DNA from: Trujillonella endophytica
Lineage (GTDB): Bacteria; Actinomycetota; Actinomycetes; Mycobacteriales; Geodermatophilaceae
Assembly: GCF_019799905.1 (NCBI RefSeq)
Contig: NZ_JABGCI010000006.1
Coordinates: 179,321 to 243,320, forward strand
Reading direction: 5' to 3'
DNA: 64,000 bases
The notes under the pieces are model-generated. The model was not told where the DNA came from. It saw only the letters and a program-made list of their open reading frames with translations, and did no database searches. Each line of letters opens with the position of its first letter. Position 1 is the first letter of the stretch. Below, piece by piece: positions 1-8,900 of the stretch. Both the position numbers and the translations under genes were made by a program.

Positions 1-241
1 GGCGTGCACAGGGCCAGTGGTGGCGGTTGCGGGGTGCCTGTAACGGCTCTGGTTCCGCTCCGTGCGGCCCAGGCGCTGTGCGCCGTGTCATCGAGGTCGT
101 GCCTCGGCGTCCAGCGCAGTTCGCGAGCACTGGGGAGCCCGGAGGCTCGTGTCTGCTGGTCGGTGGAGGTCTGACTGGTCCAGCTGGGCCCGTGGCGCCG
201 ACCGTTGTGGACCCGCGCGCCCGCCGCTAGGTTCGCGGGTC

Positions 242-1057
242 ATGCCGGTCACGCGCGACCTCGCCTTCGACGTCGGCATGCATGACGCGCGGGACACCGC
301 GTACTACCTGAGCCAAAAGCTTCGGGTGGTCGCCGTGGAGGCGAATCCGGCTCTCGTGGAGCGGGCGAGCGTGCGGTTCGCAAGTGAGATCGCCCAGGGT
401 CGACTCACCATCGTCTGTGTCGGGGTCGGGGAGTCGGCCGGCGACGCGCCCTTCTGGGTCTGCGATGACCATCTGGAGTGGAGTTCCTTCGATCGGGCGG
501 TCGCCAGCCGGAATGGCAGTCGCCATCACGAAGTCCGCGTTCTCGTGCGGCCGTTCGACGAGTTGCTCGCAGAACACGGCGTGCCGAGGTACTGCAAGAT
601 CGACATCGAGGGCAACGACCATCTGTGCGTCGACGCGATCCAGCCGGAGGGACGCCCCGAGTTCCTGTCGGTCGAGCTCTCGCGGGGCCCGCTGCTCCAG
701 CGCATGTCCGAGCTGGGGTACGACCGCTTCAAGCTGATCCATCAGATGAGCTTCTGCCCGGTGAGCACGAGGCTGCAGGAGTTCAAGTCCCGAGTAGGCA
801 GCGCCAAGGTCGCGCACGTCCTGGAGCGCTCGCGCGGGCTCGCCCGCGGCTCCCTCCTCGACGGCCGGTGGTGGTTCGGGATCGGCTCGTCCGGGCCCCT
901 CCCGGACCGCACGCCCGGTGCCTGGTGTTCGAAAGAGGAGGTCGAGGCGATCGTCGCAAAGGTCCGTGCGATCGATGCCAAAAAACCGTCATACGGCGAG
1001 TGGTACGACATCCACGCCACCAGCTCGCAGAACGTCGACGCGAGCGAACAGCGCTAG
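242..1057 (+). CDS. FkbM-family SAM-dependent methyltransferase
   Basis: A 271-residue protein with the layout of FkbM methyltransferases: an early glycine loop (FDVGMHDARDTAYYL, residues 9-23), the acidic VEANP motif (32-36) that usually binds the SAM ribose, and KIDIEGND (119-126), the family hallmark. FkbM enzymes O-methylate sugars or polyketides, so a role in methylating an exopolysaccharide sugar fits the locus. The reading frame runs open upstream to 62, but family similarity begins at the ATG at 242, which I took as the start. The C-terminal third is not recognisable. Confidence in the family is high; the substrate is unknown. Confidence 0.85.
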   Translation: MPVTRDLAFDVGMHDARDTAYYLSQKLRVVAVEANPALVERASVRFASEIAQGRLTIVCVGVGESAGDAPFWVCDDHLEWSSFDRAVASRNGSRHHEVRVLVRPFDELLAEHGVPRYCKIDIEGNDHLCVDAIQPEGRPEFLSVELSRGPLLQRMSELGYDRFKLIHQMSFCPVSTRLQEFKSRVGSAKVAHVLERSRGLARGSLLDGRWWFGIGSSGPLPDRTPGAWCSKEEVEAIVAKVRAIDAKKPSYGEWYDIHATSSQNVDASEQR

Positions 1058-1085
1058 CCGACCGCTGCGCCACGCCCTCGCCGGA

Positions 1086-1340
1086 TCAGCCCAGCAGCCC
1101 GCGGGCGGCCTTGGCCAGAAGCGCGGTGCGCACCGCCGCGTCTACCCGCTCGGCGAAGGCCGCGTCCTGCTTGGCGAGGGTGAGGACGGGGTCGATCATC
1201 GCCGGCAGTACCGCGGCTGTGACCGTGCGCACGAGGGTGCAGCCGGCAGTCAGGACCAGGTGGCCGCTCGCTGGCAAGATGTCCTGCTTTACCTGCGCCG
1301 CGTCGAGGTCGTCGGAGATGACGACGCCGGTGAAGCCCAA
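1086..1340 (-). pseudogene. 3' fragment of a GH3 beta-N-acetylhexosaminidase gene
   Basis: The 84 C-terminal codons (GFTGVVISDDLDAAQ to a GLLG end) closely match the C-terminus of the intact GH3 lipoprotein encoded at 12314-13630. Homology stops abruptly at about 1340, where an IS30 transposase fragment begins on the other strand. No catalytic loop upstream of the SDDL nucleophile motif is left, so this cannot be active. It looks like the remains of a duplicated GH3 gene cut off by insertion or deletion. Confidence 0.8.
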
Positions 1341-1490
1341 CCAGCCTGCTGCGCCAGTACCTGCACAAGGGCAGCGATCTGTCCATGCACGACGCCACGG
1401 CTGTGGCCGCCATCGCCGACCAGCTGAATGGCCGACCCCGCAAGACCCTTGATCTCCGTACTCGAGCCGAAGTGCTCGCCCAGCTACTGT
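1340..1490 (+). mobile_element. IS30-family transposase 3' fragment
   Basis: Plus-strand translation from about 1343 reads LLRQYLHKGSDLS, then AAIADQLNGRPRKTL and RAEVLAQLL. This is the conserved C-terminal end of IS30-family transposases (LLRQY-PKG-DLS and LN-RPRK-L motifs). The catalytic DDE part is missing and no terminal repeat or downstream stop in frame is apparent. It directly abuts the GH3 gene fragment, so a past IS30 insertion followed by deletion probably truncated that gene. Confidence 0.75.
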
Positions 1491-1739
1491 CCGGACCTCA
1501 AGAAGCTGGCGCTGTCGGCCGACGGACTGTGTCAAGGGGCAGTGGGCGGACGTCCCGCCGAGCCGTCGGCCGGGTCGGCGGGGCGAGGCGGAGCTGCGGC
1601 GGTCATACCTGGAGCTCGTCGAGCGGGCGGCTGGCGGTGACCCTCGCCCAGGGGACCCTCCTGGGCCGGAGCAACCGCCGACTGCGGGTGGCCGAGGCAG
1701 TGCGCCACCCGGTCGGCTGACCGATGGTGCGGGGCGGCC

Positions 1740-2465
1740 GAGTGGACGAGCGGTCAGGAGACGCTCGCAGCTGCCCACCTCGGTGATCCGCAACCCGGCC
1801 TTCGCTACGCGGGTGTCCATCAACGTCTCGATCTCGAAGCCGTCGCCCCACGGCCTGGTCTTCGCCGCCGGTCCGTCAGCGGTCAGTTCGAGGGCCGGTA
1901 GACAGTCGGCCCAGAAGGCGTTGTGGCCGTAGCACAGGTCGGAGTAGGCGGTGCCGAACAGCAGGTTGGCGATGCGGTTGAGCTAGCCGTTGCCCCAGGC
2001 GCCGGTGCGGGTGATGTCGGCGCTGACCCTCGTCGGCGAAGCGGCTGCCCTTGGCGAAGTCGGGTCCCGCGGCGAGCGCGCTGACGAACGAGGGGATCTC
2101 CCGGGGGTCGGCCGAGCCGTCGGCTTCGAGCATGACCACGATGTCCCCCGTGACCCGGGCGAAGCCGCAGGCCAGGGCGTTGCCCTTGCCGCGCCGGTTC
2201 TGCCGGACGACGCGCACGTCCCGCCGCAGCGCGGGGGGACCTCGATCGTGCCGTCAACGCTCCGGACCTCCACGAGGATCACCTCGTGGACGTCCGGTGG
2301 GAGGAGCGCGAAGACGTGCGGCAGGTTCTTGGCTCCGTTGTAGGTCGGGACCACCACGCTCACGCGGGGGCGGATCGGAGCCGGCCCAGTGGGGTGGTCG
2401 ATGCCGAGCTTCTCCGGGGGCATGGCGAGGTCCTCGTCGGCGCTGGACGGGGCCGGTTTCGCCAT
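1740..2465 (-). pseudogene. Degenerate GT2 glycosyltransferase
   Basis: Minus-strand homology to the intact GT2 gene at 5446-6234 runs through three frames: PRVSVVVPTYNGAKNLP near the start (ATG 2465), then RVVRQNRRGKGNALACGF and DIVVMLEADGSADP, then YGHNAFWADCLPALEL and WGDGFEIETLMDTRVAKAG. There are frameshifts at roughly 2230 and 2030, and an in-frame TAG at 1983-1985 where the paralogue has Trp. The usual DPD metal motif reads EAD here. The gene is dead; it is a second copy of a nearby functional type. Confidence 0.85.
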
Positions 2466-2859
2466 TGCTCGCCGTTGGGCTCTGGCGACCCTCTCGCCCG
2501 ACGGGTCAACGCGCACCCGCGGAATGTTGACGCAACTGAGCGGTCCGCACGAAGTCCCACCCGAAGGCAGGCGAGCCGCCGGAGGACAGGAGTTCGTGCG
2601 TGTTGAGTTGAGCGACTGTGTCGTGGATGGGGCGTGGGGGACCGAGTCCCGGATACGACCCTCCGCAAGTCCAGAGGTTGCCCATGATCGGCTCGACCAT
2701 CTCCGGTCGCGGCGGTCGCGGCGGTCGGGCGGCCCTCGGGCGCGGGCATCGAGCCGCTCGACGTGACCGTGGCGCAACCTGTTGACCCCCTTGCCCCCAT
2801 GAGGACAATGTGATCTGGGTCACGGCAGGGTTGCATGAGCTCCTCACCGCCGAGCCCGT
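2466..2859 (+). other. Stretch without a recognisable gene
   Basis: This spacer between the GT2 pseudogene and the repeat-protein gene has open frames on both strands, but none shows a recognisable motif, signal peptide or convincing ribosome binding site. It may be more decayed DNA or the promoter region of the repeat-protein gene. Confidence 0.4.
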
Positions 2860-5040
2860 GTGTGTGGGGGGACGGCCGAGACAGTGGTGACGGAAGGCGG
2901 TGGCGAGGAGCCGTGCGACCTAGGGCGGGGCAGCCGGGTCGCCTCGTCGCACCGCGGCCACCCTCGCTGGACTCGGGGACCCTTGCTCCTCCTCCTCCTC
3001 CTCGCGAGCGCTTGGGCGCTGGTGGCAGTCCTCACGGGCACAGCCATGGCTGACGCGACGGTGCCGTCCGCGGCCCTGCCCTCGGAAGGGGAGGCGCCGG
3101 GCACGATCCATGGCCTGGTCGGCGTGCCGGAAGACGCCCCTGACAGTGCCCAGGCGGGTTCGCATCGGCCGCCGGCGGAGGCGGGAGCGATCCCGGAGTC
3201 GCCGTCGGACTTCGGGAGTGCACCGGTCGGGCCGCCCGCACAGGTGCCCCCGGGTGCTCCGGAGCCGGTGGAGGCCTCAGCGCCCGAAGTGCCCGGACCG
3301 GTCGGCCGGCCCGTCCCTGGTGGGCCGCCCGCGCAGGCCGCGCCCCCAGCGCTCCCCGCACCCTCAGCACAGGCCGGACCGCCGGAGCAGGCCGGACCGC
3401 CGGATCCGGGCGGGCCACCCGCACACGTGCCCCCGATCCTCCCGGAGCCGTCCCCGGCACCCGTTGCGCGGCCCACACTGTTCGAGCAGCCCGACACCGC
3501 CGGCCCGCCTGCGCACGTGGGCCCACCGGCGCATGCCGGGCCGCCTGGCCCTGCTGGACCGCCTGCGCATGCCGGGCCGACCGTGGAGGCCGGACCGCCG
3601 GCGCATGCCGGGCCGCCTGCGGAGGCCGGACCACCGGCGCACGCGGGGCCACCGGCGCACGCGGGGCCACCGGCGCACGCCGGGGGGCCGGCGGCTGGGC
3701 CGCCTGCGGAGGCGGGACCGCCAGCGAATCCCGGACCACCCGCGGAGGCGGGGCCGCCAGCGCATGCCGGACCGCCTGTTACCGCTGGACCGCCCGCGCA
3801 TGCCGGACCGCCTGCGGAGGCCGGACCGCCCGCGGAGGCCGGACCGCCCGCGGAGGCCGGGCCACCGGCGCATGCCGGGCCACCGGCGGCTGGGCCGCCT
3901 GACGAGGTCGGGCCACCTGCGGAGGCGGGACCGCTCGCGGAGGCCGGACCACCGGCGCATGCCGGGCCGCCTGTGGAGGCCGGGCCACCGGCGCACGCCG
4001 GGCCACCGGCGGCTGGGCCGCCTGACGAGGTCGGACCACCTGCGGAGGCGGGACCGCCAGCGGAAGCCGGGCCACCGGCGCACGCCGGTCCACCGGCGGC
4101 TGGGCCGCCCACGGAGGCCGGGCAGCCCGCGGGGGCGGCGCCACCTGCGGAGGTCGACGAGGCCACGACCACGCCGGACACGGCTCCCGGTTCGCCGCCC
4201 GATCAGTCAGCGCCCGGTCCCACGCTCAGCCCGATCCCCGCAGTGCCGTCGTCGGCGGCCGCGCCGCGACCTCTGCCCACGGGCGGGGACGGCAGCGAGG
4301 CGCCCGGTGCTCGACCGAGCGACCCGGACCGGACGGCGGGCTCCGGGGCAGGGGCGAGGTCCGTTGCCGTCGTCCCGCCCCGGGATCCCGCTCCGGGCAC
4401 GCCGGTGGGTGGTCAGCCCGCTCCTGCCGTCCTCGAACGGGGTCCGCTGACCATCCTCGCGGTCCCTGCCCATGCAGCCGTGGTCGTGGCCGGCAGCGCG
4501 GCGGTCCCGGTCGACTCTCGCGCCGCGGACCTCGGCCCCGCGAGCTCCGCCACGGGGCCGTCGGGGTCGCCGACATCGGCTCCCGCATCGGCGGGTTCCG
4601 CGGCGACCCGCCCACCAGGGGCCGTCGGATCCCCTGACCCCGGCCTTCCGCCGACACACCAGATCGCTCCGGTCCCGACCGACCGGTGGCCCCACGACCC
4701 GGCGGTCGCCGGTGGGTCCGCGGGTGATCCGGACACGTACCACCACTCGCGCCGGGCGGGGGCCTCCGGGGGCGACGGCTCGTCGTGGCGCGCGACGCTG
4801 GACGGCGAGCCGTTGCACGGTTCCACCCCACCGACGGCACCGGTCCCCCCGGGCGGGTACTCGGCCGGAGGGACGTGCTCCTCCGGTACGGCCGCCGGCG
4901 GCAATGTTCCCGTCGGCAGCTCGGCGGCCACCCTCACGTGGTCCTCGACCATCCTCCTCGCAGGACGCTGCGTCGTCGTGTCCGGAGAGGCTGCGCAGCC
5001 CGTCGGTCGCACTCACGAGCCAGGCTCCCGGCCCGACTGA
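2860..5040 (+). CDS. Putative secreted Gly/Pro/Ala hexapeptide-repeat protein
   Basis: A 726-residue frame (GTG start; GTG at 2884 or 2887 also possible). It has a basic N-terminus and a hydrophobic run rich in Leu (PLLLLLLLASAWALVAVL, about residues 41-58), consistent with a signal peptide or anchor. Residues about 215-425 are an array of six-residue units GPPA-E/H-A with occasional GPPAAGPP breaks. The remainder is low-complexity Pro/Ser/Ala/Gly with no known domain; two Cys lie near the C-terminus. Gly falls every sixth residue, not every third, so it is not classical collagen. Open frames exist on both strands here, but only this one has an export signal. Function unknown; a wall-spanning or surface stalk is a guess. 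Confidence 0.55.
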   Translation: MCGGTAETVVTEGGGEEPCDLGRGSRVASSHRGHPRWTRGPLLLLLLLASAWALVAVLTGTAMADATVPSAALPSEGEAPGTIHGLVGVPEDAPDSAQAGSHRPPAEAGAIPESPSDFGSAPVGPPAQVPPGAPEPVEASAPEVPGPVGRPVPGGPPAQAAPPALPAPSAQAGPPEQAGPPDPGGPPAHVPPILPEPSPAPVARPTLFEQPDTAGPPAHVGPPAHAGPPGPAGPPAHAGPTVEAGPPAHAGPPAEAGPPAHAGPPAHAGPPAHAGGPAAGPPAEAGPPANPGPPAEAGPPAHAGPPVTAGPPAHAGPPAEAGPPAEAGPPAEAGPPAHAGPPAAGPPDEVGPPAEAGPLAEAGPPAHAGPPVEAGPPAHAGPPAAGPPDEVGPPAEAGPPAEAGPPAHAGPPAAGPPTEAGQPAGAAPPAEVDEATTTPDTAPGSPPDQSAPGPTLSPIPAVPSSAAAPRPLPTGGDGSEAPGARPSDPDRTAGSGAGARSVAVVPPRDPAPGTPVGGQPAPAVLERGPLTILAVPAHAAVVVAGSAAVPVDSRAADLGPASSATGPSGSPTSAPASAGSAATRPPGAVGSPDPGLPPTHQIAPVPTDRWPHDPAVAGGSAGDPDTYHHSRRAGASGGDGSSWRATLDGEPLHGSTPPTAPVPPGGYSAGGTCSSGTAAGGNVPVGSSAATLTWSSTILLAGRCVVVSGEAAQPVGRTHEPGSRPD
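3502..4131 (+). repeat. Degenerate 18-bp tandem repeat array
   Basis: About thirty units of roughly 18 bp (consensus around GGACCGCCGGCGCATGCC and variants) encode GPPA-H/E-A hexapeptides inside the repeat protein. Units vary mostly at the histidine/glutamate codon and at wobble positions. Twelve-bp GPPA-like short units break the period several times. Such arrays change length readily by slippage or recombination. Confidence 0.8.
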
Positions 5041-5445
5041 CGCCGGCGACGCCGGGTCGGCCGCCGGTGCCCACGGGTGATGAGTGGGCCGGGGTCACCC
5101 GCGCTCACCGCACCTGTCCCTGATTTGACGGACCCCGGTGTCGCGCGCGCTCGGATGGAGCGCGCCACCCCTTCTGCGGAGGACTGGACCCATGCGCCTC
5201 GTGAGGCGTCCGCCACGGCCGAACCCGACCCCCGACGCGGGGAGGCATCCCCCGCCCGCCGTGCACTCGCCATCCAGCGGCGGGCGGGCAGGACCACGCG
5301 CACACACACGGACGACAGGCCGCCGCGGCCCGCACACCGGTGCGGCATCGCTCGGATGCCACCACCGGCAGGACCACGGCCCGACATCCGGTCGCGGAGG
5401 CCCGATGGGGTCTCCGGTGGCCGCACGCCAGCACGGGAGTCGGAG

Positions 5446-6234
5446 ATGAAGACCAGGAACGGCCGGACCACGGTTCGCGGGGAGCTGGCCGCCGTCCCCC
5501 GCCCGTCGCCTGCTCGCGGCGGGAGGCCGGGAGAGCCTCGGGTCACCGTCGTCGTCCCGGCCTACAACGAGGCCATGAACCTGCCCCGCCTGTTCGCTCG
5601 CCTGCCACCGGACCTGCACGAGGTGATCGTCGTCGACGGGGGGAGCCTCGACGACACGTCGCAGGTCGCCCGCTACCTGCGTCCCGATGTGCGGATCGTC
5701 CGACAGGACCGGAAGGGGAGGGGCAACGCCCTGTGCTGCGGGTTCGCCTATGCGACCGGGGACATCGTCGTCATGCTCGATCCGGACGGCTCGGCCGACC
5801 CCCAGGACATCCCGCGCCTCGTGACCGCGCTCACCGGCGGCGCCGACTTCGCCAAGGGGACACGGTTCCCCCGGAACGGACACGGCGACGTCCCCCGGAC
5901 GGGAGGCATGGACGGCCGCTGGCTCAACTGGGCCGCGTACGCGCTCTACGGCACCTGGTACACCGACCTCTGGTACGGCTACAACGCCTTCTGGGCCCGC
6001 TGTCTACCGGCGCTGGAGCTGGACCCGTGCCAGCATCGGCGAGGGCGACAGTCCTGGGGGGACGGCTTCGAGATCGACGCGATCATCAACGCCCGCATGG
6101 CCAGGGCGGGGATGTGCATCACCGAGGTGCCCAGCTCCGATGCCCCCCGGCCGGACGGCGGGGCCCGCCGCCACACCTGGCGCCAGGGGGCGCGGATGCT
6201 GGCTGCCCTGGTCGTCGAGAGGCTCAGGCGCTAG
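5446..6234 (+). CDS. GT2-family glycosyltransferase (DPM/polyprenol-phosphate type)
   Basis: A 262-residue GT-A enzyme: VTVVVPAYNEA near the N-terminus, VIVVDGGSLDDT, the metal-binding DPDGSAD motif, and GNALCCGFAYATGD typical of the dolichyl-phosphate-mannose synthase-like branch of GT2. No membrane segments are apparent, so it probably works at the cytoplasmic face, moving a nucleotide sugar to a lipid or glycan acceptor. The frame is open upstream to 5077, but homology begins after ATG 5446, which has GGGAG a few bases before it. A decayed paralogue lies at 1740-2465. Acceptor unknown. Confidence 0.85.
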   Translation: MKTRNGRTTVRGELAAVPRPSPARGGRPGEPRVTVVVPAYNEAMNLPRLFARLPPDLHEVIVVDGGSLDDTSQVARYLRPDVRIVRQDRKGRGNALCCGFAYATGDIVVMLDPDGSADPQDIPRLVTALTGGADFAKGTRFPRNGHGDVPRTGGMDGRWLNWAAYALYGTWYTDLWYGYNAFWARCLPALELDPCQHRRGRQSWGDGFEIDAIINARMARAGMCITEVPSSDAPRPDGGARRHTWRQGARMLAALVVERLRR

Positions 6235-6404
6235 ACGACGCTCGAGGCGCCGGTCCCGTGATCGGTGGTCCGCCTCGCCGCGAGCACGGAGAGTCTCCAC
6301 GGACCATCGCAGCGTAAGTAGCGGTACGCTCGTCCTCACCCGAGCAGTCCCGAGCGGGACGGCCCAGCTCGCCAGTGCAGTTGGCCGGGAAGTGGAGGGC
6401 GTCG

Positions 6405-6638
6405 ATGGTCGAGCCTCTCGGGGGGCCGCGCCCTGACAGCGCGTCACAGAATCGCAAGGTCCTGCGTGTGGTGGCCAGAGCAGGTCCCTCAACCCACGGG
6501 CCCGTGGCCAAGCCGTGCACGTGCGGCCATGGCAAGGCGGCGCACGAGCACTACCGCGCCGGCTCCGACTGCGCCCTCTGCACGTGTCCTCGGTACCGGG
6601 GTCCCCTGCTCGCGAAGCTGCGGCTGCGCCGTCGCTGA
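6405..6638 (+). CDS. Small Cys/His-rich protein, likely metal-binding
   Basis: A 77-residue protein whose C-terminal half carries CTCGHGKAAHEHYRAG followed by CALCTCPRY. The Cx1CGHx4HxHYRxGxxCxxCxC spacing suggests a small zinc-binding knuckle. The ATG at 6405 is preceded at 6-bp spacing by GGAGG (6394-6398), a strong ribosome binding site, and was preferred over the upstream in-frame GTG at 6375. I recognise the pattern as one seen in small actinobacterial proteins of unknown role but cannot name a family. It stands alone between a glycosyltransferase and the converging GDP-sugar operon. Confidence 0.65.
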   Translation: MVEPLGGPRPDSASQNRKVLRVVARAGPSTHGPVAKPCTCGHGKAAHEHYRAGSDCALCTCPRYRGPLLAKLRLRRR

Positions 6639-6744
6639 CCGTCGCCACGGCCGGGGCTGAGCCCGGGCACCGCCGTCCCGCCGGCGCGAGGCGATCGCCG
6701 CGGTCCTGTGCGAGGGCGAACGGCACAGCCGCACGGAGCGGCTG

Positions 6745-7725
6745 TCAGGCGCCCAGGGCCGCGAGGTCGGCGTCCACCATCGCCTCGACCATGCCGCGGA
6801 AGTCGACCGTGGGCGCCCAGCCCAGGCGCTCCCGCAGCCGGGTGGCGTCGCCGACCAGCACGGCGGTGTCCGCGGGGCGCAGGAGCGCGGTGTCGGAGCT
6901 GACGTAACGCTCCCAGTCCTCGATGCCGACCCGGGCGAAGGCAGTGCCGACCAGGTCGGAGAGGCTGTGCGGCGCCCCGGTGGCGACGACGTAGTCGCCG
7001 GGCTCGTCGGCCTCCGCGGCCAGGAGCATCGCGCGGGCGTAGTCCGGCGCCCAGCCCCAGTCGCGGTGCACGGCCAGGTTGCCCAGAGTCAGGCCCTGCG
7101 CCCGGCCGGTGGCGATCGCGGCGACGCCGGCGGTGATGCGGCGGGTGACGAAGCGGTGCGGACGCCGCGGCGACTCGTGGTTGAACAGGATGAGCGAGCT
7201 GCAGTGCAGCCCGCGGGACCGGTAGATGCCCACGACCTGGTGGCTGACGGCCTTCGCGGCGCCGTAGGGGTTCACCGGGCTGACCGGCGAGGTCTCGGTG
7301 ACCGGCCCGGCGTCCCCGCTGCCCGCGAAGACCTCGCCGCTGGAGGCCTGCACGAACCGGGTGGCCGGTGCGCCGCGCTCGGCCCGGGTGCGCAGGTGCT
7401 CCAGCACCCCGATCACCGGGCGGGCGTTGGTGTCGAACGTGCCGACCGGGTCCTCCCACGACGCCGCGACGCTGGAGAGCCCGCCCAGGTTGACGAACAC
7501 ACCCGGCTCGACGGCGTCGACCACGCCGGCGACCGCGGCCAGGTCGCGCAGGTCGGCCCGGTGCAGGGTGAGCCGGTCGCCGAGGGCGGCCAGGTGGGGC
7601 AGCTCGAGTGCGTCGGCGGGATCGCCGTGGACGACGCCGTGGACGGCGTACCCGGCGGCGGCGAGCTGCTCGGCCAGGTAGCCGCCGTCCTGACCGGTCA
7701 CGCCGGTCACCAGCGCGGCACGCAC
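6745..7725 (-). CDS. NAD-dependent epimerase/dehydratase, GDP-mannose 4,6-dehydratase-like
   Basis: A 326-residue short-chain dehydrogenase of the extended type: [16 protein letters not shown] forms the dinucleotide loop, ASSGEVF holds the Ser/Glu of the active site, and NPYGAAK gives the YxxxK pair. [17 protein letters not shown] matches the GDP-mannose dehydratase family. GTG start one base after the stop of the upstream dehydratase, so translation is probably coupled. As a diverged copy beside a canonical Gmd, it may be the reductase (Rmd-like) that turns GDP-4-keto-6-deoxymannose into GDP-rhamnose, or a second dehydratase. That assignment is inference. Confidence 0.75.
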   Translation of the reverse strand: MRAALVTGVTGQDGGYLAEQLAAAGYAVHGVVHGDPADALELPHLAALGDRLTLHRADLRDLAAVAGVVDAVEPGVFVNLGGLSSVAASWEDPVGTFDTNARPVIGVLEHLRTRAERGAPATRFVQASSGEVFAGSGDAGPVTETSPVSPVNPYGAAKAVSHQVVGIYRSRGLHCSSLILFNHESPRRPHRFVTRRITAGVAAIATGRAQGLTLGNLAVHRDWGWAPDYARAMLLAAEADEPGDYVVATGAPHSLSDLVGTAFARVGIEDWERYVSSDTALLRPADTAVLVGDATRLRERLGWAPTVDFRGMVEAMVDADLAALGA

Positions 7726-7726
7726 C

Positions 7727-8707
<981 letters not shown>

Positions 8708-8900
8708 ACCCACCACCTTCCTCGCCGGGACCGCCCAGCTGCGGCCCATGGCCCCGTGGAGACTAATGGGGCGTGCGCCGCCGTCCGGCCGCGAGGCAGG
8801 GGCGGAACCACCCTTCAGGGCGAGGTGGCGCGCATTACAGATGCGTATCGTTCGAGGTCACGCTGCTTCGACGTCGACTGGACACGGGGGTTCCTCGCCG

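Noticed and set aside
3502..4131. Possible CRISPR array
   Set aside because: Units are contiguous 18-bp coding repeats without unique spacers.
2844..4181. Long minus-strand frame rich in Gly/Ala across the repeat array
   Set aside because: It mirrors the repeat on the other strand. It has no signal peptide or start context, and the repeat period keeps all frames open.
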